Shown piece after piece: positions 1-8,314 of a DNA stretch of 64,000 nucleotides (position 1 is the stretch's first letter; the number at the start of each line of letters is the position of its first letter). Origin of the DNA: Chromatium okenii (GTDB lineage Bacteria; Pseudomonadota; Gammaproteobacteria; Chromatiales; Chromatiaceae); the NCBI RefSeq assembly GCF_016583745.1, contig NZ_NRRQ01000010.1, forward strand, positions 63,271 to 127,270. Reading direction: 5' to 3'. The notes beneath the pieces were generated by a model. The model was not told the origin of the DNA, made no database searches, and worked only from the letters and a program-made list of their open reading frames with translations. Made by a program: the position numbers and the translations under genes.

Positions 1-195
1 CTTGTTATGGATAATGCCGCTTTTCATAAAAGACAAGATATTCAGCAAAAGATTAAAGAAAGCGGGCATATTTTAGAATACTTGCCACCATATTCACCTG
101 ACTTAAATCCGATTGAAAACTATTGGGCAAAAGCAAAAGCGATTCGTAAAAGGAACCATTGCTCAGTTGATGCTTTGTTTGCCTGTCATTTGTAA
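1..195 (+). CDS. IS630-family transposase, C-terminal part (cut by window edge)
   Basis: The frame is open from base 1 and ends at TAA 193-195. The encoded 64 residues hold the end of a DDE transposase: a VMDNAAFHK-like catalytic strand, then LPPYSPDLNPIENYWA, the signature of IS630/Tc1-type enzymes around the last acidic residue. The family cuts and pastes DNA at TA dinucleotides. The N-terminal part lies outside the window, so intactness cannot be judged. A second, different IS630 fragment follows about 30 bases downstream, which suggests stacked or nested insertions. Confidence 0.85.
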   Translation, partial: LVMDNAAFHKRQDIQQKIKESGHILEYLPPYSPDLNPIENYWAKAKAIRKRNHCSVDALFACHL

Positions 196-224
196 TCATT
201 TTATGTTGGATCGACTATATAGTA

Positions 225-656
225 AAAAATACCTCAAAATACCAATCTAATACCATTGGATTTTATGCAGCAGTTGGAATAAACACAATAGATTTTCTCC
301 AAAACTCAAAGAAAGAGTCAATTGCTAATTTTTTAACAAAAATTAAGCAAGCTAACATGGACTATGACGCTATTATTGTTGTTTTGGACAATTACAGTAG
401 TCACACTTCATACGAAGTTAAAAATACAGCAGACACACTTGGTATATCACTCTTATTTCTTCCTCCTTATTGTCCTGATCTCAACCCAATTGAACAAATA
501 TGGAAATCTATTAAGCGGGAAGTTTCTGTAGAATTTATCTATTCTAATGAGTACTTAAAGTCAGTCATCTCTGATTCTTGGGCTGTATTCAGCAAATCAT
601 CAAGCTATGCCAAGGGCTGGATAGAACAGTTCGTGCCTTGGGTGCTGTATGGTTAG
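225..656 (+). pseudogene. second IS630-family transposase remnant
   Basis: Reading frame 3 is open through this stretch and encodes another IS630-type catalytic region. It contains IIVVLDNYSSHTS (catalytic Asp strand) and FLPPYCPDLNPIEQIW (terminal acidic residue), ending at a stop at 654-656. The first ATG is at 357, but recognisable transposase sequence begins well before it without a start codon, and the N-terminal DNA-binding part is missing. It differs in sequence from the fragment at 1-195, so the two come from different elements. I read it as a 5'-truncated, dead transposase. Confidence 0.8.
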
Positions 657-671
657 TTTTGCGGACAACTA
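653..671. repeat. probable 3' terminal sequence of the IS630 element
   Basis: The bases right after the transposase stop read TTTTGCGGACAACTAT. This is where the right end of an IS630 element should lie, and it abuts sequence homologous to the DNA methyltransferase gene at a TA, as expected for this family's TA target. The matching left end was not found, so the terminal repeat is inferred from position only. Confidence 0.45.
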
Positions 672-862
672 TAACGATGCCTGCCGAATTGGTTAAAGCG
701 CATCGTCAATTAGATCGTGCGGTCGATGCAGCGTATTCCAAACAGAAGTTCAGTGGTGATACGGATCGCGTCGCTTTTCTATTCGAGCGGTATCAACAAC
801 TCACTGCACCGTTTGATCCGCAACCACCGAAACGCCGGAAAAAGCTCACATCTTCCAGTTAA
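672..862 (+). pseudogene. C-terminal stub of a second MmeI-like DNA methyltransferase, truncated by an IS
   Basis: From 677 the frame reads MPAELVKAHRQLDRAVDAAY and continues for about 60 residues to a stop at 862. It closely matches the last 48 residues of the intact gene at 1001-3307 (MSPELVTAHRQLDAAVDAVY), in DNA as well as protein; the run YSKQKF and the block VAFLFERYQQLTA are shared. This copy has a longer basic tail (PKRRKK). All upstream domains are gone, replaced by the IS630 remnant whose end abuts the homology. It is a leftover of a paralogous or earlier modification gene and is not expected to be functional. Confidence 0.8.
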
Positions 863-1000
863 TTTAACGTTTATTATTGAATGGCATCGCTTCATCTATC
901 GCTGTATTGAAGCATTCGGTAAAAATGGAAATAATGAGGATTGTTTTAGTATTGAAGCGGCAATGCCGCGCTGACATTCGCTTGAATATCGGTTAAATCT

Positions 1001-3307
1001 ATGCGTTCAAAAATTTGCATATCGTGGGAATTAGCGGAGCAAGAGCCAATCAATCTGAAAGCTGCCGAGTGCATGGGTTTATTGCATGACAAATTAAAAA
1101 CAATCGGTTATGACGGTCATGCGTTGGAAGTGTATTTAGTGCGGCTGGTGTTTTGTTTATTTGCCGAACATACCGGCATTTTTGCAGTGAATCAATTTCA
1201 AGATTTAATTGAACAACGCACTGCTGAAGATGGACAAGATTTAGCGCAATGGCTGGCAAATTGTTTTGAAGTATTGAATACTCCGCACGAAAACCGTTTA
1301 ACCCGTCTTGATCCGCAGCTTGCCGCGTTTCGTTATATTAACGGTCAATTGTTTGCCGAACAATTGCCCACTGCTGCCTTTGATCGGGAAATGCGCGAGC
1401 TTTTATTGGAAGGTTGCGCTTTGGATTGGGAGCGGATTTCACCTGCGATCTTTGGCGCTTTATTACAAGCGGTGATGGACGCTAAAAATCGCCGTCATCT
1501 GGGCGCACATTACACCTCAGAAACGAATATCTTAAAACTGATTAAACCGTTATTTTTAGATGAACTGCGAGCCGAATTTGAGCGCGTCAAACGGCAGAGC
1601 AAAAGCAATTTATTTGCGTTTCAAGAACAGCTCGCCAGCTTAAAATTCCTTGATCCAGCTTGCGGTTGCGGCAATTTTCTGGTCATTGTCTATCGGGAAT
1701 TGCGCTTGCTTGAATTGGAGGTGTTGCGGGCGCTATTTTGGGCGTCTAAAAATTTGTCAATTGGCGTGGGCGAGTTTAACATTCTGTGCAACGTCAATCA
1801 GTTTTATGGCATTGAAATTGAGGAATTTCCAGCGCAAATTGCCCAAACGGCGCTGTGGCTCACCGATCATCAAATGAATCAAGTGGCTTCTCAGGAATTC
1901 GGGCAATACTATTTACGCATTCCGCTCACGCATTCCGCGACAATTCGTCACGGCAATGCGCTACAAATTGATTGGCGTGAGGTGGTGCCGCTAACGGAAT
2001 TAAATTACATTTTAGGGAATCCGCCGTTTATTGGTAAAGCCTATCAAACACCTGCGCAAAAACAGGATTTAGCGCAGGTTTTCCATGATATTAAAGGCGC
2101 GGGCGTTTTAGATTTTGTTGCCGCGTGGTTTCGCAAAGCCGTTGATTATATGGCGGACAACAGCGCCGTAAAAACCGCATTTGTTGCAACAAATTCAATA
2201 AGTCAAGGTGAACAAGTTGGGCTGTTGTGGTCTGATTTATTAAAGCGCGGCGTTAAAATTCATTTTGCCCATCGCACGTTTCACTGGTCAAATGAAGCAA
2301 AAAGCAATGCAACGGTGGAATGCGTGATCGTTGGTTTTGCATTGTGTGATATAAAAGAAAAACAACTCTTTGATTATAAAACAGTGCGATCTGCGCCATA
2401 CAAAGTTGCTGTCAATCGTATCAATCCTTATTTAGTTGATGCGCCAGATGTTGTTTTAACTCATCGGCGCACTCCATTATCTGCTGCGCCGCGCATCGTG
2501 TTTGGATCAATGCCAAACGATGGTGGGCATCTGCTGTTTTCTGAAGATGAAAAGGAGCAGTTTTTAACGCTGGAACCACAAGCGGCAGCATGGATACGTC
2601 CTTTTTCAATGGGCGATGATTTGATTAACGCAATTCCGCGTTATTGTTTATGGTTAGTTGATTGTCCGTTAAGCGAAATCAAACAAATGTCTGCGGTGAT
2701 GGCGCGGATTGAAAAAGTACGCCAGCATCGTTGCAATAGTCAGCGGGTAACGACCAATGCGTTGGCGAATTCTTCACATTTATTTGGCGAAATACGCCAG
2801 CCTACAACGCGCTATCTTGCGATTCCTTGTGTGTCATCCGAGCGCCGCGTGTATATTCCAATTCAATTTCTTCCAGCACATCATATCGCGGGGAATAAAC
2901 TTGAGATGATTCCCAATGCGTCGAATTATCACTTTGGCATTTTAACGTCAATGATGCACATGGCTTGGGTGCGCACTGTTTGCGGTCGCCTTGGTAGCAG
3001 TTACAATTATTCAATCAATATCGTTTACAATAACTTTCCGTGGCCAGCATCAATCACTCAGCAACAGCAACAGCGCATTGAAACCGCAGCGCAAACAGTG
3101 CTGGACATTCGCAAGCAATTCCCAAACACGTCACTTGCTACTCTTTACGATCCAAATATCATGTCGCCGGAATTAGTCACCGCGCATCGTCAATTAGATG
3201 CAGCCGTTGATGCGGTCTATTCTAAACAGAAGTTTAATGGCGACACCGAGCGCGTGGCTTTTCTATTCGAGCGGTATCAACAACTCACCGCATCCGTTGC
3301 TCCGTAA
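1001..3307 (+). CDS. MmeI-like class I SAM-dependent DNA methyltransferase lacking the N-terminal nuclease part
   Basis: This 768-residue protein methylates DNA, most likely the N6 of adenine. It shows the SAM-binding motif I LDPACGCGNFL (about residues 217-227), the catalytic NPPF (340-343), the helical spacer of this family (YLVRLVFCLFAEHTGIF near 45-61; GAHYTSETNILK near 168-179) and a C-terminal target-recognition region ending in the typical AH-RQLD / FLFERYQ block. MmeI-type enzymes are normally about 900 residues with an N-terminal PD-(D/E)XK nuclease of about 150. Here the start aligns with the QEPINLKAAE stretch just after that domain. A stop at 983 in the same frame rules out a longer ORF, and the ribosome site is weak. 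It is probably a modification-only derivative, or a 5'-truncated gene. Confidence 0.85.
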   Translation: MRSKICISWELAEQEPINLKAAECMGLLHDKLKTIGYDGHALEVYLVRLVFCLFAEHTGIFAVNQFQDLIEQRTAEDGQDLAQWLANCFEVLNTPHENRLTRLDPQLAAFRYINGQLFAEQLPTAAFDREMRELLLEGCALDWERISPAIFGALLQAVMDAKNRRHLGAHYTSETNILKLIKPLFLDELRAEFERVKRQSKSNLFAFQEQLASLKFLDPACGCGNFLVIVYRELRLLELEVLRALFWASKNLSIGVGEFNILCNVNQFYGIEIEEFPAQIAQTALWLTDHQMNQVASQEFGQYYLRIPLTHSATIRHGNALQIDWREVVPLTELNYILGNPPFIGKAYQTPAQKQDLAQVFHDIKGAGVLDFVAAWFRKAVDYMADNSAVKTAFVATNSISQGEQVGLLWSDLLKRGVKIHFAHRTFHWSNEAKSNATVECVIVGFALCDIKEKQLFDYKTVRSAPYKVAVNRINPYLVDAPDVVLTHRRTPLSAAPRIVFGSMPNDGGHLLFSEDEKEQFLTLEPQAAAWIRPFSMGDDLINAIPRYCLWLVDCPLSEIKQMSAVMARIEKVRQHRCNSQRVTTNALANSSHLFGEIRQPTTRYLAIPCVSSERRVYIPIQFLPAHHIAGNKLEMIPNASNYHFGILTSMMHMAWVRTVCGRLGSSYNYSINIVYNNFPWPASITQQQQQRIETAAQTVLDIRKQFPNTSLATLYDPNIMSPELVTAHRQLDAAVDAVYSKQKFNGDTERVAFLFERYQQLTASVAP

Positions 3308-3614
3308 AAGCGACAACGCCGGAAACGGGTTTAATCAGATTTTTGTTGATTGCAGTTGACAGTTTTTAATGATTGTGGTCTTCTATGTCTCAGGTGCTTG
3401 AGACACACCGACTAGCGTTACCCGTACACGAAAGTATAGCGGTTTTATACTAATTTTGATTGCGCAATACAACGCCACGATTCAAAGCATATCGTGGGGG
3501 TGCGGTGAAATAAGGGGTCAATCCCACGAATAAACCCGCCGTCTAGTCGCGGTCTCAAGCCCCTACGGGATGCCTAACTTTTAGGCTTGAGAAAATCGAC
3601 TAGGAGAGCCTTTT
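3308..3614. other. non-coding gap with several inverted repeats before rha
   Basis: No gene is visible in about 300 bases. The stretch holds a perfect 6-bp inverted repeat GTCTCA/TGAGAC (3387-3404), a 5-bp dyad GTATA/TATAC (3434-3450) that could be an operator, and the nested hairpin leader listed separately. The regulatory reading rests only on the symmetry and the following phage-type regulator. Confidence 0.5.
3543..3603 (+). promoter_or_regulatory. nested hairpin leader upstream of rha
   Basis: Two inverted repeats are nested: CTAGTCG (3543-3549) with CGACTAG (3597-3603), and inside them TCTCAAGCC (3553-3561) with GGCTTGAGA (3584-3592). A third alternative pairing, GCCTAA/TTAGGC (3572-3586), competes with the inner stem. 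The outer stem ends directly at the AGGAG ribosome site (3602-3606) of the gene at 3615, so folding could hide that site. No known riboswitch is recognised. Confidence 0.5.
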
Positions 3615-4436
3615 ATGGTCTCGCAAAATAATTCCCTTCCGTCATCTGTCACGATGACATCCCGCGAGATTGCGGAATTGACAGGCAAGCGTCACGACAA
3701 TGTGTTGCGGGATATCCGTGCCATGATCACGCAAGTCTATGATTTACAAGATAACTCAGTTTTGAGTTATCAAGGAATTCAAGGTGTTACGCTTGAATTA
3801 GACGCCCAGACAAAGCGCATCGCATCAATCAGTCTTGACAAAGATCACACCCTGACTTTATTGACTGGTTACGACGCCAAGGCGCGATTCAAAGTAATAC
3901 AACGCTGGCAGGAACTCGAAGCCGCATTATCAACTCCATCGCAAGCTCCTTCTCAATACATCACTTCCGCATTGCCGTATGCACCGGCATTTGAGATTCA
4001 AATTGCAGAATCTGCCGCAAGAATTCTGCGCATGTCAGATACCAGCAAGATTCGGATGCTCAGTTCTTTGTGTGATGCTAAAGGCATCAATCCGAATTTC
4101 CTGCCTGCTTATGTTGATGAACCATTGGTGAAAGCCATTACTACGCTATTGAAAGAAATGGATCATCCACTCGGTCATCATGTCGCCAGAGTTGTGAATC
4201 CAACACTTGAGAAATTGGGTATTCTGGAGCATCTTTCACGCAAAGGGCGCGGCAATGAGATTAAGCGATTTTGGAATCTCACTGCTGAGGGTTTGCAATA
4301 CGGGCGCAATGAAACCAGCCCGAATAATCCCCGCGAGACGCAACCGTTGTTTTTTGTGGATCGTTTTCCAGAATTATTGCAGCGGCTGGAGGCATTTATT
4401 GCTGACCACGCGCTGCTGACTACCAACCCGCAATAA
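3615..4436 (+). CDS. Rha-family phage regulatory protein
   Basis: The 273-residue protein begins with a pRha domain: an early helix-turn-helix-like SREIAELTGKRHDNVLRDIR (about residues 16-35) and the family hallmark LTGYDAKARFKVIQRW (about 93-108). Rha proteins are phage-encoded regulators that interfere with growth in hosts lacking certain host factors; the mechanism is poorly known. The C-terminal half (about 140-273) is a separate domain, possibly antirepressor-like, that I do not recognise. AGGAG lies 8 bases before the ATG. There are no other phage genes around, so this is a lone cargo or prophage remnant in the accessory end of the window. A terminator follows. Confidence 0.8.
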   Translation: MVSQNNSLPSSVTMTSREIAELTGKRHDNVLRDIRAMITQVYDLQDNSVLSYQGIQGVTLELDAQTKRIASISLDKDHTLTLLTGYDAKARFKVIQRWQELEAALSTPSQAPSQYITSALPYAPAFEIQIAESAARILRMSDTSKIRMLSSLCDAKGINPNFLPAYVDEPLVKAITTLLKEMDHPLGHHVARVVNPTLEKLGILEHLSRKGRGNEIKRFWNLTAEGLQYGRNETSPNNPRETQPLFFVDRFPELLQRLEAFIADHALLTTNPQ

Positions 4437-4452
4437 CGCACCGGCGCAATGA

Positions 4453-4490
4453 AAAACCCGCTTCCAATTCACTTGGTGAGCGGGTTTTTT
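4453..4490. terminator. Rho-independent terminator after rha
   Basis: AAAACCCGCT (4453-4462) pairs perfectly with AGCGGGTTTT (4479-4488), followed by further T residues. An A-run on the other side lets it work in both directions, also ending transcripts of the minus-strand lipoprotein gene. Confidence 0.85.
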
Positions 4491-4605
4491 ATGTGTTTTA
4501 TTGCGCTGAATGCTGCAAAGAATCCGAACTATACAACCGGGTGAAACGTATGCAAGCGTTAAAAGTTATGCCACAGTGCAATAACCGCTTGCGCCAATGA
4601 TTGAT

Positions 4606-4827
4606 TCAGCGGTCTCTAATAATCGTTTCTCGGTCTGCTTGATAACGATCATAATTTTGTTCCTCAACCGAACCTAAACAGCTTTGTCTTGCGCTGGAGC
4701 TTTCAAGTTTATAACAATCCTGTTTTTGCATTCCCTTGATACCCTCAAACCAATTGCGGGAAGTGCAGCCATATAAATTGCAACACACACATCCGCCGAA
4801 TAAAATAGCTAACAGTCGTTTGCGCAT
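4606..4827 (-). CDS. small predicted lipoprotein of unknown function
   Basis: The 73-residue product starts MRKRLLAILFGGCVCC and carries a lipobox ending LYGC, so it should be lipidated at that Cys after signal peptide removal and sit in a membrane. The mature part is short and polar, with two Cys residues and a charged C-terminus. The ATG at 4827 is chosen because AGGAA lies about 8 bases upstream; an in-frame ATG at 4860 would place 11 extra residues before the signal peptide. No family is recognised. It stands alone, convergent with rha and divergent from aroQ. Confidence 0.6.
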   Translation of the reverse strand: MRKRLLAILFGGCVCCNLYGCTSRNWFEGIKGMQKQDCYKLESSSARQSCLGSVEEQNYDRYQADRETIIRDR

Positions 4828-5075
4828 TGTTTTTATTCCTAATTTTATTTTTGTGGACATTTCCCGCTCAATAGAGTCAATTTAGCATAATTCGCCGCAC
4901 CATCGCCGCCGCTCCGCATTGATCCCACGCCATCCAGCCCCGTTCGGGACATTCTGGGACGCCAATCACTAGACAAGATTGTGCAATATCCGCACAATTC
5001 GCCGCGATTTGCCGCTGTTCCTTGTGAACCAGCGCCCACCTCCCACCCGCAACCCCTTTGGATAGGCAAACCGTG

Positions 5076-5537
5076 ATGGCCACAATCTTGGTTTTGAATG
5101 GGCCGAATTTAAATCTGCTCGGCACCCGCGAACCGGGACACTATGGGCACACCACGCTGGCCGATATTCACCACGAATTGACGCAGATGGCACAAGCCGC
5201 CGGTTTTTCACTCGCGTTTATTCAAAGTAATGCTGAATATGTTCTCATTGAGACTATTCATCGCGCTCGCGCTGATGGAGTGCAGTTCATTCTGTTTAAT
5301 CCCGCCGCTTTCACCCACACCAGCATCGCTCTCCGCGATGCTTTGCTTGCCGTCGCGTTACCCTTCATTGAAGTACATTTATCGAATGTGTACGCTCGCG
5401 AGTCATTTCGCACTCACTCTTATTTTTCAGATATTGCAGTGGGTGTTATTAGCGGACTCGGTGCTGAAGGTTACGCGCTGGCGTTACGCGCTGCGCTCTC
5501 GCGTTTAGCGCATATTGATACGAACGAGAACCCATGA
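5076..5537 (+). CDS. aroQ: type II 3-dehydroquinate dehydratase
   Basis: AroQ converts 3-dehydroquinate to 3-dehydroshikimate, third step of the shikimate pathway, as a cytoplasmic dodecamer. The 153-residue protein shows [18 protein letters not shown] with the catalytic Tyr near the start, [16 protein letters not shown] in the middle and the substrate-binding IEVHLSN..R..FR..S block near residue 110. The ATG at 5076 follows an ATAGG ribosome site; an upstream in-frame TTG at 5058 is less likely. The stop overlaps the accB start, so translation is probably coupled in the classic aroQ-accB-accC-prmA order. Confidence 0.95.
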   Translation: MATILVLNGPNLNLLGTREPGHYGHTTLADIHHELTQMAQAAGFSLAFIQSNAEYVLIETIHRARADGVQFILFNPAAFTHTSIALRDALLAVALPFIEVHLSNVYARESFRTHSYFSDIAVGVISGLGAEGYALALRAALSRLAHIDTNENP

Positions 5538-6001
5538 TTATGGACATCCGCAAGGTCAAAAAACTGATTGAACTCTTGGAGCAATCCGATGTAGCAGAGA
5601 TCGAAATTCACGAAGGTGAAGAATCAGTGCGTATTAGTCGCTATTCCGCGACGCCGCCAGCGTATTACATGCCACAAGGCGCGTCTATGCCGCCGCAAGC
5701 GCCATCTGGCGCCGCGACTCCAGCCGTGCCAATACCCACTGATGACGATCCATTAGCCGGATTAGATCGGGAAATTGTGCGTTCGCCAATGGTTGGCACC
5801 TTTTATCGCGCTCCATCACCGGGCGCAAAACCTTTTATTGAGGAAGGTTTAACAGTCAAGGCTGGCGACACGCTGTGCATTATTGAGGCAATGAAAATTC
5901 TCAATCAAATCGAATGCGAGCAAGCCGGCACTGTAAAACGCATTTTGGTCGAAAACGGACAGCCAGTTGAATACAATCAACCGCTGTTTGTGATTGAATA
6001 A
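5534..6001 (+). CDS. accB: biotin carboxyl carrier protein of acetyl-CoA carboxylase
   Basis: AccB carries the biotin that shuttles carboxylate between AccC and the carboxyltransferase in malonyl-CoA formation. The 155-residue protein has an N-terminal helix ([15 protein letters not shown]), a Pro/Ala-rich flexible linker (about 37-75), and a C-terminal biotinyl domain with the modified lysine in [11 protein letters not shown]. Translation may start at 5534 or at the in-frame ATG at 5540, which gives the usual MDIRK start. It overlaps aroQ by 4 bases and precedes accC by about 70 bases. Confidence 0.95.
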   Translation: MIMDIRKVKKLIELLEQSDVAEIEIHEGEESVRISRYSATPPAYYMPQGASMPPQAPSGAATPAVPIPTDDDPLAGLDREIVRSPMVGTFYRAPSPGAKPFIEEGLTVKAGDTLCIIEAMKILNQIECEQAGTVKRILVENGQPVEYNQPLFVIE

Positions 6002-6070
6002 AAAAGCACACTTTCTTGGCGTTTGCACTTGCTGCAAACGCTCCTTCCTTTTACTAAAGATGTCCTCCTC

Positions 6071-7420
6071 ATGGCTGCAATGATTGAGAAGATTCTAATT
6101 GCCAATCGCGGTGAAATTGCGCTGCGCATTTTACGCGCCTGCCGCGAACTTGGCATCAAAACGGTCGCGGTTCATTCCGAAGCGGATCGTGATTTGAAGC
6201 ACGTTTTATTAGCGGATGAATCAGTGTGTATTGGTCCGGCATCTTCGCTGCACAGTTATCTCAATGTGCCGGCATTGATTAGTGCCGCCGAGGTCACTGA
6301 TACGGTTGCCATTCATCCCGGCTATGGGTTTTTATCGGAAAACGCAGATTTTGCGGAGCGCGTGGAACGCTCTGGCTTTATTTTCATTGGCCCGCGTCCG
6401 GAGACCATTCGCTTAATGGGCGATAAAGTTTCCGCGATTGCGGCGATGAAAGCAGCAGGAGTGCCGTGCGTTCCCGGCTCAGATGGCCCGATTGATGAGA
6501 ATAAGAAACGCACGCTGGAATTAGCGCGGGATATTGGGTATCCCATTATTATTAAATCGTCCGGTGGCGGTGGCGGACGGGGAATGCGCGTGGTGCATTC
6601 AGAAGCGACGTTGCTCAATGCGATTTCCTTAACCAAAGCGGAAGCAGCAGCGGCATTTAATAATGATATGGTGTATATGGAAAAGTATTTGGAGAATCCA
6701 CGCCATATTGAGTTTCAAATTCTTGCCGATCAAATGGGAAACGCAATTCATCTCGGTGAACGCGATTGTTCTATGCAGCGCCGTCATCAAAAGGTAGTTG
6801 AAGAAGCGCCAGCACCCGGTCTCACGGCGGAGCAACGTGCCACAATTGGTGAACGTTGCGCGGAGGCGTGTCGCAGCATCGGTTATCGCGGCGCGGGTAC
6901 CTTTGAGTTTTTGTATGAAAACGGCCAGTTTTATTTCATTGAGATGAATACGCGGGTGCAGGTTGAGCATCCGGTGACGGAAATGGTGACTGGAGTTGAT
7001 ATTGTGAAAGAGCAGATTTTAATTGCTGCCGGTGAGCCATTGCGTTATGCACAAAAAGATATTGTGTGGCGGGGTCATGCAATTGAATGCCGTATTAACG
7101 CGGAGGATTCGGAAACCTTTATGCCGTGTCCGGGTAAGATCACCGATTTTCATGCGCCCGGCGGGCCCGGTGTGCGGTTAGAAACGCACATTTATTCTGG
7201 TTATACCGTGCCGCGTTATTATGATTCGATGATTGGAAAGTTAATTACACACGGTGAAGATCGTCAATCCGCAATTGCGCGAATGAATAATGCTCTGCGG
7301 GAAACGGTGATTGAAGGCATCAATACCAACATTAAATTGCAACGCGCTATTTTACGCGATGGAGCATTTCTCGCTGGCGGTGCTAACATTCACTATCTCG
7401 AAAAGAAATTAGGGATGTAA
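6071..7420 (+). CDS. accC: biotin carboxylase subunit of acetyl-CoA carboxylase
   Basis: AccC carboxylates the biotin on AccB using ATP and bicarbonate. The 449-residue length fits the family. Visible are the N-terminal [20 protein letters not shown], the ATP-grasp glycine loop [14 protein letters not shown], and [14 protein letters not shown] with the metal-binding Glu and catalytic Arg/Glu residues. I chose the ATG at 6071 (MAAMIEKIL); an in-frame ATG at 6080 would start at MIEKIL, and the longer frame from 6023 adds non-homologous sequence. It is followed 9 bases later by prmA. Confidence 0.95.
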   Translation: MAAMIEKILIANRGEIALRILRACRELGIKTVAVHSEADRDLKHVLLADESVCIGPASSLHSYLNVPALISAAEVTDTVAIHPGYGFLSENADFAERVERSGFIFIGPRPETIRLMGDKVSAIAAMKAAGVPCVPGSDGPIDENKKRTLELARDIGYPIIIKSSGGGGGRGMRVVHSEATLLNAISLTKAEAAAAFNNDMVYMEKYLENPRHIEFQILADQMGNAIHLGERDCSMQRRHQKVVEEAPAPGLTAEQRATIGERCAEACRSIGYRGAGTFEFLYENGQFYFIEMNTRVQVEHPVTEMVTGVDIVKEQILIAAGEPLRYAQKDIVWRGHAIECRINAEDSETFMPCPGKITDFHAPGGPGVRLETHIYSGYTVPRYYDSMIGKLITHGEDRQSAIARMNNALRETVIEGINTNIKLQRAILRDGAFLAGGANIHYLEKKLGM

Positions 7421-7429
7421 TTGTCGCTC

Positions 7430-8314
7430 ATGCCTTGGTTACAACTGTCATTTACGGTGCCGCGTGAACAAGCGGAAGCGAATGCGCTCAATTTGGAATT
7501 GGCGGGCGCATTGTCCGTCACTTTGAGCGATGCGGGCGATGAGCCGCAGCTCGAACCTGCGCCGGGCGCAACGCCGCTGTGGTCACAAGTGACGCTGTTG
7601 GCGTTGTTTGATTGCGATCCAGAGTCGCAAGCGGTGGTGGAGCGGTTGGCGCTGGCGTTGGCGGCGCAGCCCGGTGCTGCGCCGAACATTGCGCGGATTG
7701 AAGATCAGGTGTGGGAGCGGGTGTGGCTCGATACGTTTAAGCCGACGCGCTTTGGGCAGCGGCTGTGGGTATGTCCGCACGGGCAAGCGCCAGCGGAGCC
7801 GGATGCGATCATCGTGGCGTTAGACCCCGGCTTGGCGTTTGGCACCGGTCATCACGCGACGACGGCGCTGTGTTTGGAGTGGCTGGACGGGGCGGCATTG
7901 GCGGGCGCGACGGTGCTGGATTACGGCTGCGGCTCGGGCATTTTGGCGATTGCTGCCTTAAAACTCGGCGCGGCGCGGGCTATCGCAGTCGATCACGATC
8001 CGCAGGCGTTGACGGCCACGCGAGATAACGCGCAGGCCAACGGCGTGGCGGCGCAGTTGACGGTCTGTACACCCGAAGAGCTGACCACGCCGCCGGTGGA
8101 TTTTGTGTGCGCCAACATTCTCGCCGAGCCATTGGTCACGCTCGCCCCGCGTCTCAGCGGTTTATTGCGCCCCGCCGGTCAGCTCGCGTTGTCCGGCATT
8201 CTCACCACGCAGGTGGCGCAGGTGAGTGCCGCGTATGCCGCACAAATTGCACTCGCGCCGGTGCGAGAGCGGGAGGAATGGGCGTTGCTGTGCGGGTACA
8301 AAAAACCGTGCTGA
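7430..8314 (+). CDS. prmA: ribosomal protein L11 methyltransferase
   Basis: PrmA trimethylates ribosomal protein L11 using SAM. The 294-residue protein has the N-terminal substrate-recognition domain (MPWLQLSFTV) and a Rossmann methyltransferase domain with motif I VLDYGCGSGILAIAALKLGA and the post-motif VCANILAEPLV. FGTGHHATT just before motif I is also typical. A TTG at 7421 is an alternative start. The accC-prmA adjacency is common in Proteobacteria. Base composition is clearly more GC-rich than in accC. Confidence 0.95.
   Translation: MPWLQLSFTVPREQAEANALNLELAGALSVTLSDAGDEPQLEPAPGATPLWSQVTLLALFDCDPESQAVVERLALALAAQPGAAPNIARIEDQVWERVWLDTFKPTRFGQRLWVCPHGQAPAEPDAIIVALDPGLAFGTGHHATTALCLEWLDGAALAGATVLDYGCGSGILAIAALKLGAARAIAVDHDPQALTATRDNAQANGVAAQLTVCTPEELTTPPVDFVCANILAEPLVTLAPRLSGLLRPAGQLALSGILTTQVAQVSAAYAAQIALAPVREREEWALLCGYKKPC

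Noticed and set aside
717-974. 85-residue plus-strand frame overlapping the methyltransferase stub
   Set aside because: It overlaps the stub, whose frame is supported by homology, in another frame; no start context and no recognisable motif.
4845-5211. Minus-strand frames upstream of and over aroQ
   Set aside because: They are antisense to aroQ and to a GC-skewed intergenic stretch; low-complexity composition and no domain.
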